Assembly (NCBI RefSeq): GCF_024713945.1
Contig: NC_134677.1
Coordinates: 1,677,001 to 1,741,000, forward strand
Length of the DNA: 64,000 nucleotides
Direction of reading: 5' to 3'
Origin: Dermatophagoides farinae
Lineage: Eukaryota > Arthropoda > Arachnida > Sarcoptiformes > Pyroglyphidae
The position numbers and the translations under genes are program-made. The notes under the pieces were generated by a model, which saw nothing but the letters and a program-made list of their open reading frames with translations, was not told where the DNA came from and ran no database searches. This document shows, piece by piece, positions 25,907 through 39,500 of the stretch. Each line of letters begins with the position of its first letter. Position 1 is the first letter of the stretch.

Positions 25907-26933
25907 TTTTTTCTGTTTTGTTTTTGAATGGACATACACGATACACACAGACACAAAAAAATCGATAATTTTTATTTCAATCAATTCGAATGATTATAAC
26001 GCACACATTTCATCAATCGAACACACACACACACACACACACACGCTAAAATTCACCAAACGGCAAATTTCAATGGAAAAGAACGTTCACGAACTTTTTT
26101 TTTGTTTAATGTTGAAATCGAAACGAAAAAAAAACGAATTCTTTTTTTTTGCAACCAAAACTTCGTATTATTCGCCAAAAATAATATTGCTAATATATTT
26201 AATTCACTTTCTTTCTTTCTTTCGTTTTTTTTCTACATTTCAGATATTATTAGCAACTAGGATGATGCCATTGTGTTGTACACAATAATCATAAACGCCG
26301 ACGCCATCAAGAATTAGGCGTTTACAAGATCGTTTCTACCACCACCACCACCACCACGCCATATTCAACTTTGATCACATCAAATTTTTTTTTATTCTCA
26401 ATTCCTTTTCGAATCCACTTCATTTTTTTTTTTTTTTGTTAGAGCCAAGCCTTCTAAAGAATATTCATCGATATTACCAACAACCATAAACAATACATGT
26501 ACAAATAACAATTTAGGCATGACTTGATTCATTTCAACCATTTCAACTGTGTTTTGCCTGTTGAATGCAATGTTGATAGAAACCGAATCAAAAAAGAAGG
26601 AGAATCATAATCAACATCAATTGAATGAATGAAATTCTTTGCCAGAATTTTACTATGTATGTGGCTACATTATAATAATCAATCATTTCATTTATAGTGA
26701 AAGAAAGATGTCCATCTAAATAATGATGATGATTGGTTGATTTCCGGTTCAACAAACGAATGTTTGCATAATCATCAATCAATTTATTTTGAATAAATAA
26801 TTATTTTTAATTATATACAATCACAAAAAAATATGATCACAATAAGAGAATTTTTTATTTAAATAAATGAACAATTGGCTGCTAATAAAAATGTATATGG
26901 ATGAGGATGGAACGTTTTTTTTTCTTTTGCTAT
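25907..26933. other. Spacer: NUAK promoter side and golgin 3' region
   Basis: Holds the NUAK upstream region (5' leader with a (CA)n run at 26022-26043) and 3' untranslated DNA of the GRIP golgin, both on the minus strand. A (CCA)n run is at 26337-26356. No coding sequence seen. Confidence 0.55.
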
Positions 26934-29131
26934 TTAAGACCATTGCCATAGATTCCATGATGAGGTTAATGACTTGTTACTGTTTGGTAAATTTTCTGGT
27001 AAAAATTCATTGAATATGGCCGTTTCTTCTGTGGTTAATTTAAGTATGATGCTCAATACATTGATCAATCGTTCTTTTTCATCTTGACGTTTGATGGTCA
27101 TGAACTAAATAAAGAAATGAAAAAATTCAAATCAATCAATTAAATACCAAACACACACAAATACATACCTTGAGAAGAACATTTTTTAGATATTCAAGAT
27201 TATTGGCTATATCCATTCGATCAATACTACGATGTAGGCGACGAATTTCTTCTTTCAATACTCGATTTTGTTCAGATAATAAATTAATATTAGTCTCACT
27301 TTCAGCTAACAAATGTGTTAGATTATCGAAATTTTGTCCATTCGCTGGTGTTGGTGATTTTGAACCGGTGCTAAGTATTTCTTCAAGAAAATTTCTTTCC
27401 AAACTTGATGATACATTCGAACGAATGGAACAATTTTCTTCTTTAATCTCTTCAAATGATGTATTTGAATTGATCACTGAATTCGAATCATCCGATGATT
27501 GACGTTGATGATGATGATGATTGGCTACGATGTTTCGTTGGTTGGCCAATTCTTCTTCCAAATTTTTGATTCTATTCTCATATTCCGATCGTAATTGTTC
27601 TAATTGTTCACGATTTGTTTCGGAAATTTGTGATCGTTCACGTGCAAATGAAATCTGTAATTGTTTCAATGTTTGATTTAATTTGTCATTTTCGGTGTTC
27701 AAAAGATCAAAATTTTTTCGCAATGTTTTCAAATCATTTAGCTGATCATTCAATGTCGTTAGCTGTGTTTGCATTGTTCGTTTTTCTATTTTTAATTGAT
27801 CAACCAGAACGGATAGTTTCTCTGATTCATTACGTAATTTTTCATTTTCTTCCTGTAGATTTTCTAACCGTAAATTTAATGATTCAATCTGACGACTATA
27901 ATCACCATGATTCATTTTATTCTCTTTCAATGTGATGGCCACTTTTGATTTGTATTCATCGAATTTTTCTCGATTATTACGAAGATCTGTTTCACTGAAT
28001 TGTAATTTATTTTTCAGATCATAATTTTCCAATTCTAAGGCAGCTATTTTTTCCGTATGTAATACACGAAAATCATTCATGGATTTTTCCAACATTTCAA
28101 TTGTTGATTGTAATTTAGATTCGTTTTGTTTAAATTTTTCAATTTCTTCACAATTACTTTGAATGATATGTTTGTTTTTATTATATTCTTCGGCCAAATT
28201 GACATTCTCCTTTTCAAGTACGGCATATTTTTCAATCACTTTTTTTTGATCACAAATTTCATCGGAATATTTTTCCAATTGCTCAGTTTGTTCAGCCAAT
28301 TGTACAGATAATTGTTCAATAATATCATTTTTTGATTTCAATTCTTGTTGTAATTCATTTGATTCATTGATTTTCATTTCATAATCATGAACTTGAACAT
28401 CTTTTTCGGCCAATTTTGTTTCCAATACAATGATTTTACTTTCATATTCTTTTATTGTTTCTTTTTGCATATCAATCTGTATGTCCTGTTGTGATTGATT
28501 CAACTGTAACAAACGTATCGTATCCTTTTGATCATCATTAATCACTTTCAATTGATTCATTTCGTCCACACATTTTGCCAGATCCAGATCTGATTGTTTT
28601 GTACGTTTTTTATATTGTTCAATTTCATCTTGACTTTTGTCATATTCATTTTGTAATTGCTAATGTTCAATCATCAATAACAGGGGAAAAAAATTAATAT
28701 GACACGTACAATTGGAAAAAAAAAGATTTTCAAACCTGAAAATTATGAAATAATTGATTGCAATTTTGGCTTTTTTTCACTTGAGCTTTCAATTTTTCTA
28801 TGACTTGATTATCATTGTTTACCTTTGTAGAATGAAAAAAAAACATAATTAATTAGTTTAAAAATTTAGGTTTTTTTTTCGAAAATTTCTTGTTTACTTT
28901 TTCCTTTAATTGATTACGTTCGTTACGTAATGTGAGAACAAAATTTTTAAATTTCAACAATTTTTCTTCCGTTTCTTTTAATTTTTGTTGCAATGATTCA
29001 TTGTCATTGTTTAACGATTGATTATTATTAGTATACGATTCGATCGTTTCATTATTATGATTGCGATTATTTATATCATTTTCATCGTCCAATGGATGAT
29101 GATGATGATCTATTGATGAACAATCCATCAT
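26934..29131 (-). CDS. GCC2: GRIP-domain golgin, GCC2/GCC185-like
   Basis: Coiled-coil tether of the trans-Golgi network, anchored by Arl1/Rab through its C-terminal GRIP domain. Exons 28898-29131, 28736-28822, 27169-28659 and 26934-27104 join in frame to 660 residues. After an Asn/His-rich N-terminus, residues about 45-480 are heptad-rich coiled coil (Leu/Ile/Lys/Glu). The GRIP domain follows: NNLEYLKNVLLKFMTIKRQ, DEKERLINVLSIILKLTTEE, where the Tyr of EYLKNV is the residue that contacts Arl1. The end SLTSSWNLWQWS resembles the Trp/Ser tail of vertebrate GCC2. Human GCC2 has 1684 residues, so this would be a much shortened form; GCC1 (GCC88, about 775 residues) is the main alternative. Confidence 0.82.
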
Positions 29132-31378
29132 ATGATTGATTGATAGATGATGGGTGTTTTATTAGAATTTTTTTTGCAATTTGTGACTTGTATAATAATT
29201 TTTTTTTATTATCATAACATCCTCATGATTTTTGTCTCGGTTGCCATCATTTGGAATTCACTGGAATCGATGTGAAAAAAAAATGGAACAAAGGGGAACA
29301 AATGTTTTTTTTTTTTTTTTTTTTGTTGAATAGAGGAATAGAGAAATAGAGAAATCAACAACAACAACAACAACAAAACAAATATAAAAAAAAACACTCA
29401 AACCAAATTTCAAATTATACATGAAATGATCATTTCGGTCAATATAGTATCATCACATTGATACAATGTACATATATGTTCAGTATATATATGATATACG
29501 TCGAAGAATTGTCCAATTTGTTATTTATTCCGAAAATCATAATTAAAAAATAAATACACAGGTTGTGTGTGTGATACTTATTTACTTGTATATAGATACC
29601 TAAAACACACACACACAACGAACAGGAGTAACAAATTTTCTTTTTTTTTTATTTTGCCATTTCTTCCACTTCTTCTTCTTTTTTTTTCTTAACAACAACA
29701 ACAACACATAATTGGTCGATAGCAATTCTTTCTTCCACATTCAAACAACGGTATTTCATTCTGTTCTTGCTACTTACTCTCTCACTCTCTTTCTCAACCA
29801 AAATTCATATTTTTATTCATTCGATTTGCGGTTTTTTCTCGTATTTTTTTTTCTTATTATAACGTTATTTGGCTATAGACGTTTTTTTTGTGCATTTTAC
29901 AACACATGCGTAAAAAAATTTGCACTTGTGTAGCATTTTTGATAATAATGATGATGATGATGATTGGTACATATGCCAAAATCGTATTTAAAATTGTCTG
30001 TCCATCTTCATGTGTGTGTGTGTTTGTTGCTAGCCGCATAAACTATATCACACACATTTGTCAATAAGTAAACATCAAAAAAAAAAAAAAAAAAAATTTT
30101 TTTGACTCATGCGTCTTTCGTCGATGACACACACATACACACACACACACACACGTGTACATTGCATAATAGTAGTGGTATCTGTGAAAATTAACAATGA
30201 AATAAAATGCAGAAAAAAAAATTTAATGACGTTTTACTATCCATCATTCATTCATTCATTTTGGCGTGTCTTTCACGCACACACACACACACATATGGTA
30301 GTGGTATATAAAAGAAAGAAATCGAACGATTTTTTTTCTGTTGTTACATGTGCGTTCATGCATGCATGCAGTGCATAAATATACATGTGGTTATTGTTTG
30401 TTTGTTGTCATATACGCTAGATTTTGATTAACATTAATCAATGCTACTATGTTGTTGTTGTTGTTGTTGTTATTGTTGTTGTTAATGGCCATGCATACAC
30501 ACAACAATGATAATAGAAGGAAAGTAAAAAAAAAAAAAAAAAAAAAAATGAACGAAACCTCGCTCTCTCTCTTGCTTTTTTTTTCTTGTATACGACGCTG
30601 CAATCCCATTTTTTTTTCTCTCTCTCTTTTCTATCTCAATCTGTTTTGATGATCATCATCATTCTTTGCTTAGCTATGGGGCTATCCATCATTGAATCTT
30701 GAATAACAAAAAAAAAACAACAACGAAGAAGTAAAAAAAAAATTTGTCTCCTTTTCTGGTATCCACCAATAATATACACATCTCAATTTCATTATTTGTG
30801 TTCCATCAAACAAATCAACAAGGAAAACTAATCAAACCCATTCAGTTATTTTAAATTTTCGGACGAAAAAAAAATCATCATCATTATACCCCACAAAGCA
30901 AGAAGTAACAGAAGAAAAAATAGTTGGATCGAACCATTTGCAGAGTACAATTTTCAATTCCATTTTTGTCGTTATATTTTATCATCATTCACGATTTTAA
31001 ATCGATTTTGGACGCATAAATATTCTACAATACATCGATTCAAATTACAAATTTTCTTTGATTCGATTTAATTTTGATATATAATTGCATTTTGTGGTTT
31101 CTGGTGGCTCAAAGTCCTTGATTGATCAACAACAACAACAACAGCAACAACATTTGAATAATTTTATTTGCCATTCACAATTCATCAGTCACCTGGTTTA
31201 TCGATTTTGATATACAAATTCTAAATTTGGTCCCTATGTTGTTGTGATTGTCGTAACGTTTTTCTCTCTTTATCTCATTCTCCATATATTTTGGTCGGGT
31301 AAACCGATTCTCTTGCGTCAACGAGTTCCCAATTTTTTTTAAGTGGATAATTATTTTCCATAAAATTGAGCATTGACT
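29132..31378. promoter_or_regulatory. 2.2 kb head-to-head intergenic region, golgin / MXD
   Basis: Divergent promoter region. Repeat-rich: poly-T at 29304-29324, (ACA)n at 29357-29374, (CA)n at 29605-29619, 30127-30153 and 30277-30292, poly-A at 30077-30096 and 30527-30548, (GTT)n at 30451-30482, and CATGCATGCATG at 30359-30370. All open frames in it are made of these repeats. Part of 30600-31378 may be MXD 5' leader. Confidence 0.5.
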
Positions 31379-34040
31379 ATGAGCATTGCTGATCTTCTTC
31401 AAGCAGCCGAATATATTGAAAGAAGAGAACGCGGTAAGAATATATTTTTTTTTTTAATTGAGATTATTAATAATCAAACAAAACAGAAGCAGAACATGGT
31501 TATGCAACGCCTCTGCAACACGATCCTAATAAACGTAGATCTAAATCAAAAAAATCATTGGGAAGTCGGTAAGTCGATTGTTCATGAATATAAAAGAGGA
31601 AATTTTTCTTTTCTTGAGACATTTTTTGATTATCCCAAATCATGTATCAACGATTGAGAATGATTATTGATGGTGACTCAAAGGTCATATCTATGCTCAT
31701 TGTATATTGATATGATATACGATTGAATCATCGATCGATTGATTAAAAACATTCGAATCCAGAAAAAATCGGTCAATTCCATTTTGACTGAATACTAGAG
31801 GTGTGAATCGTTCTATTTTTGAAACAAAAATAATTTTATTTTTCATTTCCTTTATCATTCTTTTCATTATCTTTATTATTATTATCTGGTTCATTGTCAA
31901 TTTTTTTTCTATTCCACTTTTATTTACCCAATTCAACAAACATCGAGAGGACCTAACATTATTAATTAATAGCAGTTAGAAAGGGAGTATAGATCACAAT
32001 CAAATCTCATTATTATGGATGATGATGATGATGATGGCAAAGACCAATACGTGAATTTTCATTTGCTCTGTTGTTATTGATGATGATGATGATGATGATG
32101 TTCATCATCACACATATCACACACACAACAACTACAAAAAATATAAGTAGAAAACCGAATAGTATTGTGTTTTGTAGGCTGGCTTTTTTTCCTTTTTTTT
32201 TGATGCTGCTGTTGTTGCTATAGCCTTATGACTCTAGTCCTGTCATGTTTTATACATACACACATGCATATATGCACATGATCTCCTTGTGTGTGTAGTG
32301 TATGTAATGATCTTGTGGCTTGCCTGCTTTTCTTTTGCTTTGCCTTTTTAGCTGCGCGCGTACATTGACAGCAAATAAAAATGTGCATGTATCTCTTAAA
32401 AAATGGCACTTGTAAACCTCTTTTTTTGCCTTTGTCCCTCTTCTTTGAAATGGATTTTTGAAAAAAGGTTTTTTTTATTCAAGTTATGAATTGTGCCGCG
32501 CTTTTTTATCCTGCTATTTTCTCTCTTTATTTTGTTGTATGTATGTTTGACTCTCTTGACTTGATCATCATTATCATGTCAATTTGTTGCTGTATTTTTT
32601 TTCTGGGTTCATTTCAAGCCAAGTTCAGGCTTTTTTAAATTTGATCATTATTATAACACTCAAAAACACACATGAATGGATGGATGAAAAACATGATAAT
32701 GATGTTGGTCATGTGTGTGTGTTTGCTTGCTAAAACCTGAATATCCAAGCAATTGAAAATTTTGTTATATAATAGAAAAGTAACAAGAAAACAATAGTTT
32801 AGGATCGAACTTTTACATATCAACACACGCCGAGAGAGAGAGAGACAAATATCGGATAATAGAATGAAGAGGATGATGAAAAGTAGAGAGAGGAAATGAT
32901 GTGTATGTGTGGACAAAGGTTAGTGACTTGCTGAACGATGATTCTCCATCATATATACATCACACAAACAAACAAAAAAACTGGCACGACTTGTTTTTAT
33001 TTGGTGGCCTGACTTGACTTTTCTTTTGTGTGTGTGTGTGTGTGTGTGGTCAACTCTTGTGTTCCATTATATGGCCATGAACTGAACACCAGGTTTAAAA
33101 ATTGATGAAAAAAAACTATGTAAAAAGGGTGCAAATGATATGATTAGATTAATGATTTTTTTTTCAATTCTTGGATTTACTAATTGATTTTCTTTTTTTT
33201 ATTGTTTCGGATTTCTAATTTACATTTAGAACGACCCATAATGAATTAGAGAAAAACAGGTAAAAAATTATTTTCCTTCAAATAAGTGTAATATAATTAA
33301 ATTAAATTAAATTTTTTTTTATTCACTGATAATATAAAGACGTGCCCATCTACGTAATTGTCTTGAGAAACTCAAAGAGATTGTACCATTGGGACCTGAA
33401 TCTAATCGACATACAACATTAGGACTATTGACCAAAGCAAAGGCATTCATTAAGGTTAGAAATTGAATTTGAAATTAACTCTAAAATGACTAACAAATTA
33501 AATTGTTTTTATTATTTCATTCATTAACAAAAAAAAAAAAAAAAAAAGAATCTGGAAGAAAAAGATAAACGACATCAATCAACAAGAGAACAGCTTATTC
33601 GTGAACAAAATTATCTACGTGAACGTCTTGGTCAATTACAGGATAATACCAGTTTCATACAATATCCAACAATACCTAAACGACGTAGTATTAGTGAATG
33701 TAGTTCGGGCGTTTCATCAACTTCTTCGAATTCTGAACCGGAAACATCTGAAACAACGGAATTATTTGAGAGTAATGAAAATGGTATGATTTGTTTGATG
33801 ATCTTGTTTATGCTTAACATTCGAATTTTTTTTTTTTGTTTTTGTTTTTGTTTTTCACATAAATAAATAGCGGCAAGATTATTGCATTCATTTGCCAATT
33901 TCAAGGTACAAATCGAATCACCGGATCAACAAAATATTAATCAATGGCCATCAACATTGTCAACAACAACAACGGTTAATGAATGTATTGTCGGTGGTGG
34001 TGTTGAACAGTCGTTGATAATCAATGGTTATAAACATTGA
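31379..34040 (+). CDS. MAX-dimerisation bHLH-zipper repressor (MXD/MXI1 family)
   Basis: Partner of MAX that competes with MYC at CACGTG sites and recruits SIN3. Six exons (31379-31433, 31487-31568, 33230-33259, 33340-33454, 33549-33783, 33871-34040) join in frame to 228 residues, close to human MXD1/MXI1. The N-terminal SIN3-interaction domain reads [20 protein letters not shown]; then the basic-HLH ([40 protein letters not shown]) and zipper ([28 protein letters not shown]). A Ser-rich stretch [20 protein letters not shown] follows as in MXD1. Start is at the first true ATG. Intron 2 (1.66 kb) is by far the longest here. AATAAA near 34287 is the likely poly(A) signal. SID plus bHLHZ excludes MYC and MAX; MNT is less likely because of the small size. 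Confidence 0.95.
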
Positions 34041-36521
34041 TTGATTTGATTTGATGAAACTTTATCTTTATCTATATATCCAACACACACATACACACAC
34101 ACCCGCCTCTGCATCATCTTTAAATGATAAACGGCAAATCAACACACCCACAAATGAGTGTGCATCACCATCAAAAAAAAACCAGAAAAAAATCCATTAT
34201 CAAATTTTTCAACTACTCTCCACTGCATATTGAAAACAAATTAACAAAAAAAAAAATTATTCTAATCATCATCATCATCATCAATAATAAACAAAACAAA
34301 AAAAAGTGAAAAAATAAAATAAAAATCTCATCAAACAAAACCACCACCACCACCGCAGCAACATCACATGCGCAAATGGAAAAAATATGGATCACTGCCG
34401 AATACGAATAGGAAGAAAATTTAATTCGGTGGTGATTTCATCAACATCATCATCATCATCACCATCATTGTGGTTCGATTCGCCAATAATACCTGATCGT
34501 TATCATTGTTTTTGTTTCAACATGATTAAATTGAGAAAACGAAGAAAAAATATAATATTCCTTAATTCGTATCAACCACACACATACAACACAAACACAG
34601 CAAGCGCCAAACTATTCTTTCCTGAATCCCGAATTCTGATTCAGAATTCATCTTGTCATTATCATCATCCATCATCATCATTCCATCTTGAAAAAAGAGA
34701 GAAAAAAACAAAATACAAACCTCATCATCATCATCGAATGCGAATGAATAAAAATAAAAACAAAAAAAAACTTTGTCGACACACATCAACCAATCGCAAA
34801 CAAAAATACACACACCGTGTCATTTTACTACAAAAAATCCCTGCTAAATAATTTTTAATAATTGTTTTTCCTTTCCCTGCCACATTTTCAAATTCAATCG
34901 CTTTCGTTATTGATTCATTTATTTATTCTCTACTTTTTATTCTTTTCTTGTCAATTCTGTTGTTGACAATTTAATTTCTTCAATTCAAACACAAACATAC
35001 CCGGCTTGTTGTTATTTTGAATTTATCGATATATGAACCGGATAACAACAGAAAAAAAAGGTACAACACAATGACCATTTATCTAATCTAATCTTGACCC
35101 ATTATATATATAAATGAACCTTCTTTTTAAATTAATTTAATTTAATTTAATCAAAAAACAGCAAATGTTGAAAGTCAACAGAAAAAAAAATGAAAAAAAA
35201 AATTGTAAAATCACAAACAAAACACGAAAAAAAAACATTCGAATGCTGTTGAATGTCGAATTCATTCGAGTGTGTGTGTGTGTGTATGTATGTGTTTTGT
35301 TGTTTAAACAAACAAACAAACAAAAAAATCAACGAATTAAGTCAAATTTTTTCCTTTAAATTCAATTCAATTTTTTTTGTTTTATTTGATTTTAACTATT
35401 ATTTAATTTTAATTTTAAAGAAAAAATTTTATTTCATCTTTAAAAACACACTGTACACACAGACACAAACAAAACACATCCAAAAACAACAACAACAAAG
35501 ATAAATCACTCAAATTTTTTTTTTGTTTATATATGATAATTAAATATGTTTGTTGATATTTATTTGAAAAAAAAGAAAAAGATTCTTTTGAATTTTCTTT
35601 TACAAAAAAAAAAAATTTTGTTTTTTTTTCTTGATTCTATCTACCGCCTTTTCTTCAAAATGGCCATATGGTTTACCATTCATTCATTCGGTCTATTCGT
35701 CTTTGTCTTTTTGATGATCATTGATCAATGATCGACGCATGTTCCAAGGCCGGTTTTTTTTTCTCCATTCATTCATTCATTTATTCGGGAATGGCTTCGT
35801 GTGTTCGATGTTGATTATTGGTTTGTGTTTAAAAAAAACGAACGAAGACACCGTGTACAAAAGACCAAAGTATACTCATTATCCATTGATGATGGTGGTG
35901 GTCGTGGTGGTGGTGGTGGTGGCTGGTGGGTGAATAGGAGCTAGAAATAAATTTTTCTATAGGAATGTTTGTGTGTGTAGTGTGTTTGTGTGTATGTGTG
36001 TGTTGATCATCATTTATTTATATATAAAAAAAAGCGGCCGAATAAAGATAGAGACCCCAAAAAGAAGATGAGTGTTGGTGTTATATATTTATTTATTTTA
36101 TTTTTCAATACATTTTCTTCAAGTTCATGACTGACGCGTATCGATCATCATCATAATAATATTCTTGATGATGGATAAAAATATATCTATCTATCTCTCT
36201 CTCTCTGTGTGTGTGTGTGTGTTTGTATATATTTGAATGTATGAAAAAAATGTAAACATTTTGTGTATGAGTGTGTGTGTGTGAATGAAGAATCTAAGAA
36301 TTTATCGCCATAGATTCTGTCTATTTTTGATTTTTTGTTGTGTTTGTGTGTGTGTGTGTGTGTGTTTGTAAAATTATTCAATCAACTAATTGATTGGATG
36401 GACAGCAACAACAACAAATGACTTTGTTTATTTGTTGAATCTGGGTGTGTGTGTGTTTTTTGGTATTTGTTTATGATTAAATCGATCGAGCCCGAATTTA
36501 TTATGTTAGAGAAAACAAAAA
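34041..36521. other. 2.5 kb spacer: MXD 3' untranslated region and FARP upstream region
   Basis: No supported coding sequence. (CA)n at 34082-34102, (CAT)n at 34266-34286, TTTAA pentamer repeat at 35128-35152, (TG)n at 35270-35292, (GGT)n at 35891-35930, (TG)n at 35969-36003, 36208-36222 and 36342-36366. The end nearest 36521 should contain the FARP promoter and leader. Confidence 0.55.
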
Positions 36522-39500
36522 ATGGCCAATAATCATCATCATATGGAATCATCATCAATGATGATGGTAAATAATGTTGAAAATACATTATCAAAACAAC
36601 AATCAATTACATCAACATCAACGGCAACTACATCGAAAATGAAACGATCAATAACGGATAAATCGATTGATCAACCTGTAAATATTGTGATTAATTTTTT
36701 GGATGAATCAAAAACTGTTTTTCAAATTCATGTAAGTGGTCATTCATAGTCATCATTTTCATTAATCTAATTGATGATTGATTAAAAATTCACACCAATA
36801 GCAAAAAGCATTGGCTAAAGATTTATTCTATCAAGTATGTGAATCATTGAATCTTATTGAATTGGATTATTTTGGCCTAGAATATTATGACAAGAATATG
36901 ATACAATATTGGCTGGATTTAGAACGACCTATTCATCGTCAATTGTCACTTTCAATGGATAATTTAAATATGAATTTTGCTGTAAAATTCTATACAACTG
37001 AACCATCAAAATTGGAAGATGAATTGACCAGGTATTTTTTTTTTTTTTTTTGTTTCCTGGAATTATTGATCACTTATTGTCTATGATTTTTTTTTGCACA
37101 TTTAGATATTTATTTGCATTACAAATAAAAAAAGATTTAGCTTCAGGTGATTTAATCTGCAATGATAACACGGCTGCATTATTATCGGCATATGCAATTC
37201 AAGCAGAATGTGGTGATTTCAATCCCAATGATTATAATGATCATCATCATTATATTTCACAATTTAAATTGATATCAAATCAAGATGATGATTTTGAATT
37301 TAAAGTGATGGAAAATCATAAAAAATTAATGTATGGATATAATTTTGGCAAAAACAAAAATCAATCTTCTAACTTTTATTCTCTATTATTTCACATTATA
37401 GTGATCTATCACCTGCTGAAGCTGATCTACAATTATTAGAGATTGCTAAAGAATTGGAAATGTATGGTGTTAAACTTTCATCGGTTAAAGATCATGAAGG
37501 TGTACCATTGAATCTGGCCGTTGTACATCATGGTATATTGATATTTCAAAATTATACCAAAGTCAATACATTTGATTGGATTAAAATACGTAAATTAAGT
37601 TTTAAACGTAAAAGATTTTTCATTAAATTACATCAGGAAGTATGTTTTGCGATAAATTCAATGAGATTTTATGTCTAATTCATTGATTGAATTTGTTTAT
37701 GTTTTTTCTTAATTTAGGAATTTTTCGGTGATGTTCTGGAATTTGTATTTCAACATCGTAATGAATGTAAAAATTTTTGGAAAAAATGTATTGAACAACA
37801 TTCGTTTTTTAAATGTATTGAAATTAAACAAAAAACGAGGAAAAAAATACGAATCTTTAGCCGTGGTTCATCATTCAGGTGATTAATTCATTCATTTTTT
37901 TTTTTTTTTTTTGGTCATTCAAATTTATTTATTCATTCGCCAATAGATATACTGGACGTACACAACAACAGATATCTGAATTTATTAAAACAAATAATTC
38001 TATTAACCAACAGCAACAACGATCATTTCAACGGTAAATTTTTTTCAAAATGAATCTTTTTGTTGTGATTTTAATCCAAAATGATATTCACAGATCGAAT
38101 AGTATGAAATTCAATTCATTACAAAAAGATCCGCATCATCATCATGATATTGGCTACAATGTCGATAATAATAAAATGGTCAATCAAAATTCCGATAATT
38201 CATCAATAATAAATACCTGTAATAATAATAATAATAATCACAATAGCAACCATAATGTTAATAATCATACATCATCATCATCAACAACAACAATGACAAC
38301 GAATGCAATAAAAATGGTCAATTATCATAAAAGTTGTGATACAATTGATCAACAATCAGGTTTGAAAAATTATTATTCATTACATTCATTGTTGTCATAT
38401 GTAGCTGAAAATCGTAATGCAATTTCCTCTTCTTCTTCTTCTAATAAAAATAATAATAATAATAATAAAAATAAATCTTATAAATTGCATGCCAAAACAG
38501 CGACAAAAGCGAAACGAAAATCAATAACTAATAATCAAAATCGACATGCACAACATTATAAATATAATACAAATTATCTTGCTAGTCTTCATTATCAACG
38601 ACAAATGTATTTGGCTATAAGATTTTCAATGAAAAAATCACATCACCATCATCATCAAAATAAACGAAAAAATGTTCGAAATTCAAAATTTATTCTAGTG
38701 AAAAATTTACCATATGTTCGTAATTATTATCATCTTGATGATAGTATTGATGATCCATTACGAAAATTTTTACAAGATCATTTAGATCTACGTAATCATC
38801 TTTATACATTATTTCGTAATCAAACAAAAAAATTACTGTATATCAAAGATGATAGTGATCTGCCCACCTGTATATTGTTGAATAATTTACTTGAAAGTTT
38901 TAAATTTGATTTTAAACGTTATAATTTTAATCTAAATATTGATGATTATTATAGTAATTTTAATAATCAACAACAACAACAACAACAATCACTAATGGCA
39001 AAAAAATGGACAAATCTTTCCATTCAAGAACATATACTTGTCTCGTATATAAATTCATTTGAATTAATTTGAAAATTCTTTTTTCCATCTAATCTTTTTT
39101 CACTTTTCACTTTATCACAAACTGTTGTTTTTTGTTGTTGTTGTCAAATTAACCACTTGCAATGATCTGTTAACTCTTTTTTTCATTTTCACAAATTTTA
39201 TTAAGAATAAATAATAATAAAAAATGTGCTTTACAATCTAATCCATCTATTTCCTGTGCTCTGGTCTATTCTATTCTATTCTATTTTTTGTTTCCGGATT
39301 CTGGTAACCATTCTCCTTTTATAATTTGAAATGATTAAATGTTTTTTTTCCTTTTATCTAAACAAATTTTTTTTCAATTCCAAGTATTTCAAAATCATGA
39401 TGAACCATCATTATTATTATCATCACAACCATTCATTGATACATTTCATCAAACATTGAATCTATCAAGTGTTAATCTAAATTCTACATTAGAATTTCGT

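Noticed and set aside
34470-34485. tRNA B-box-like GGTTCGATTCG
   Set aside because: No A-box, acceptor stem or anticodon arm fits around it.
34387-34851. 154-codon plus-strand frame after the MXD gene
   Set aside because: His/Ser/Lys-rich from CAT and AAA repeats, lies in the MXD 3' region, no recognisable domain.
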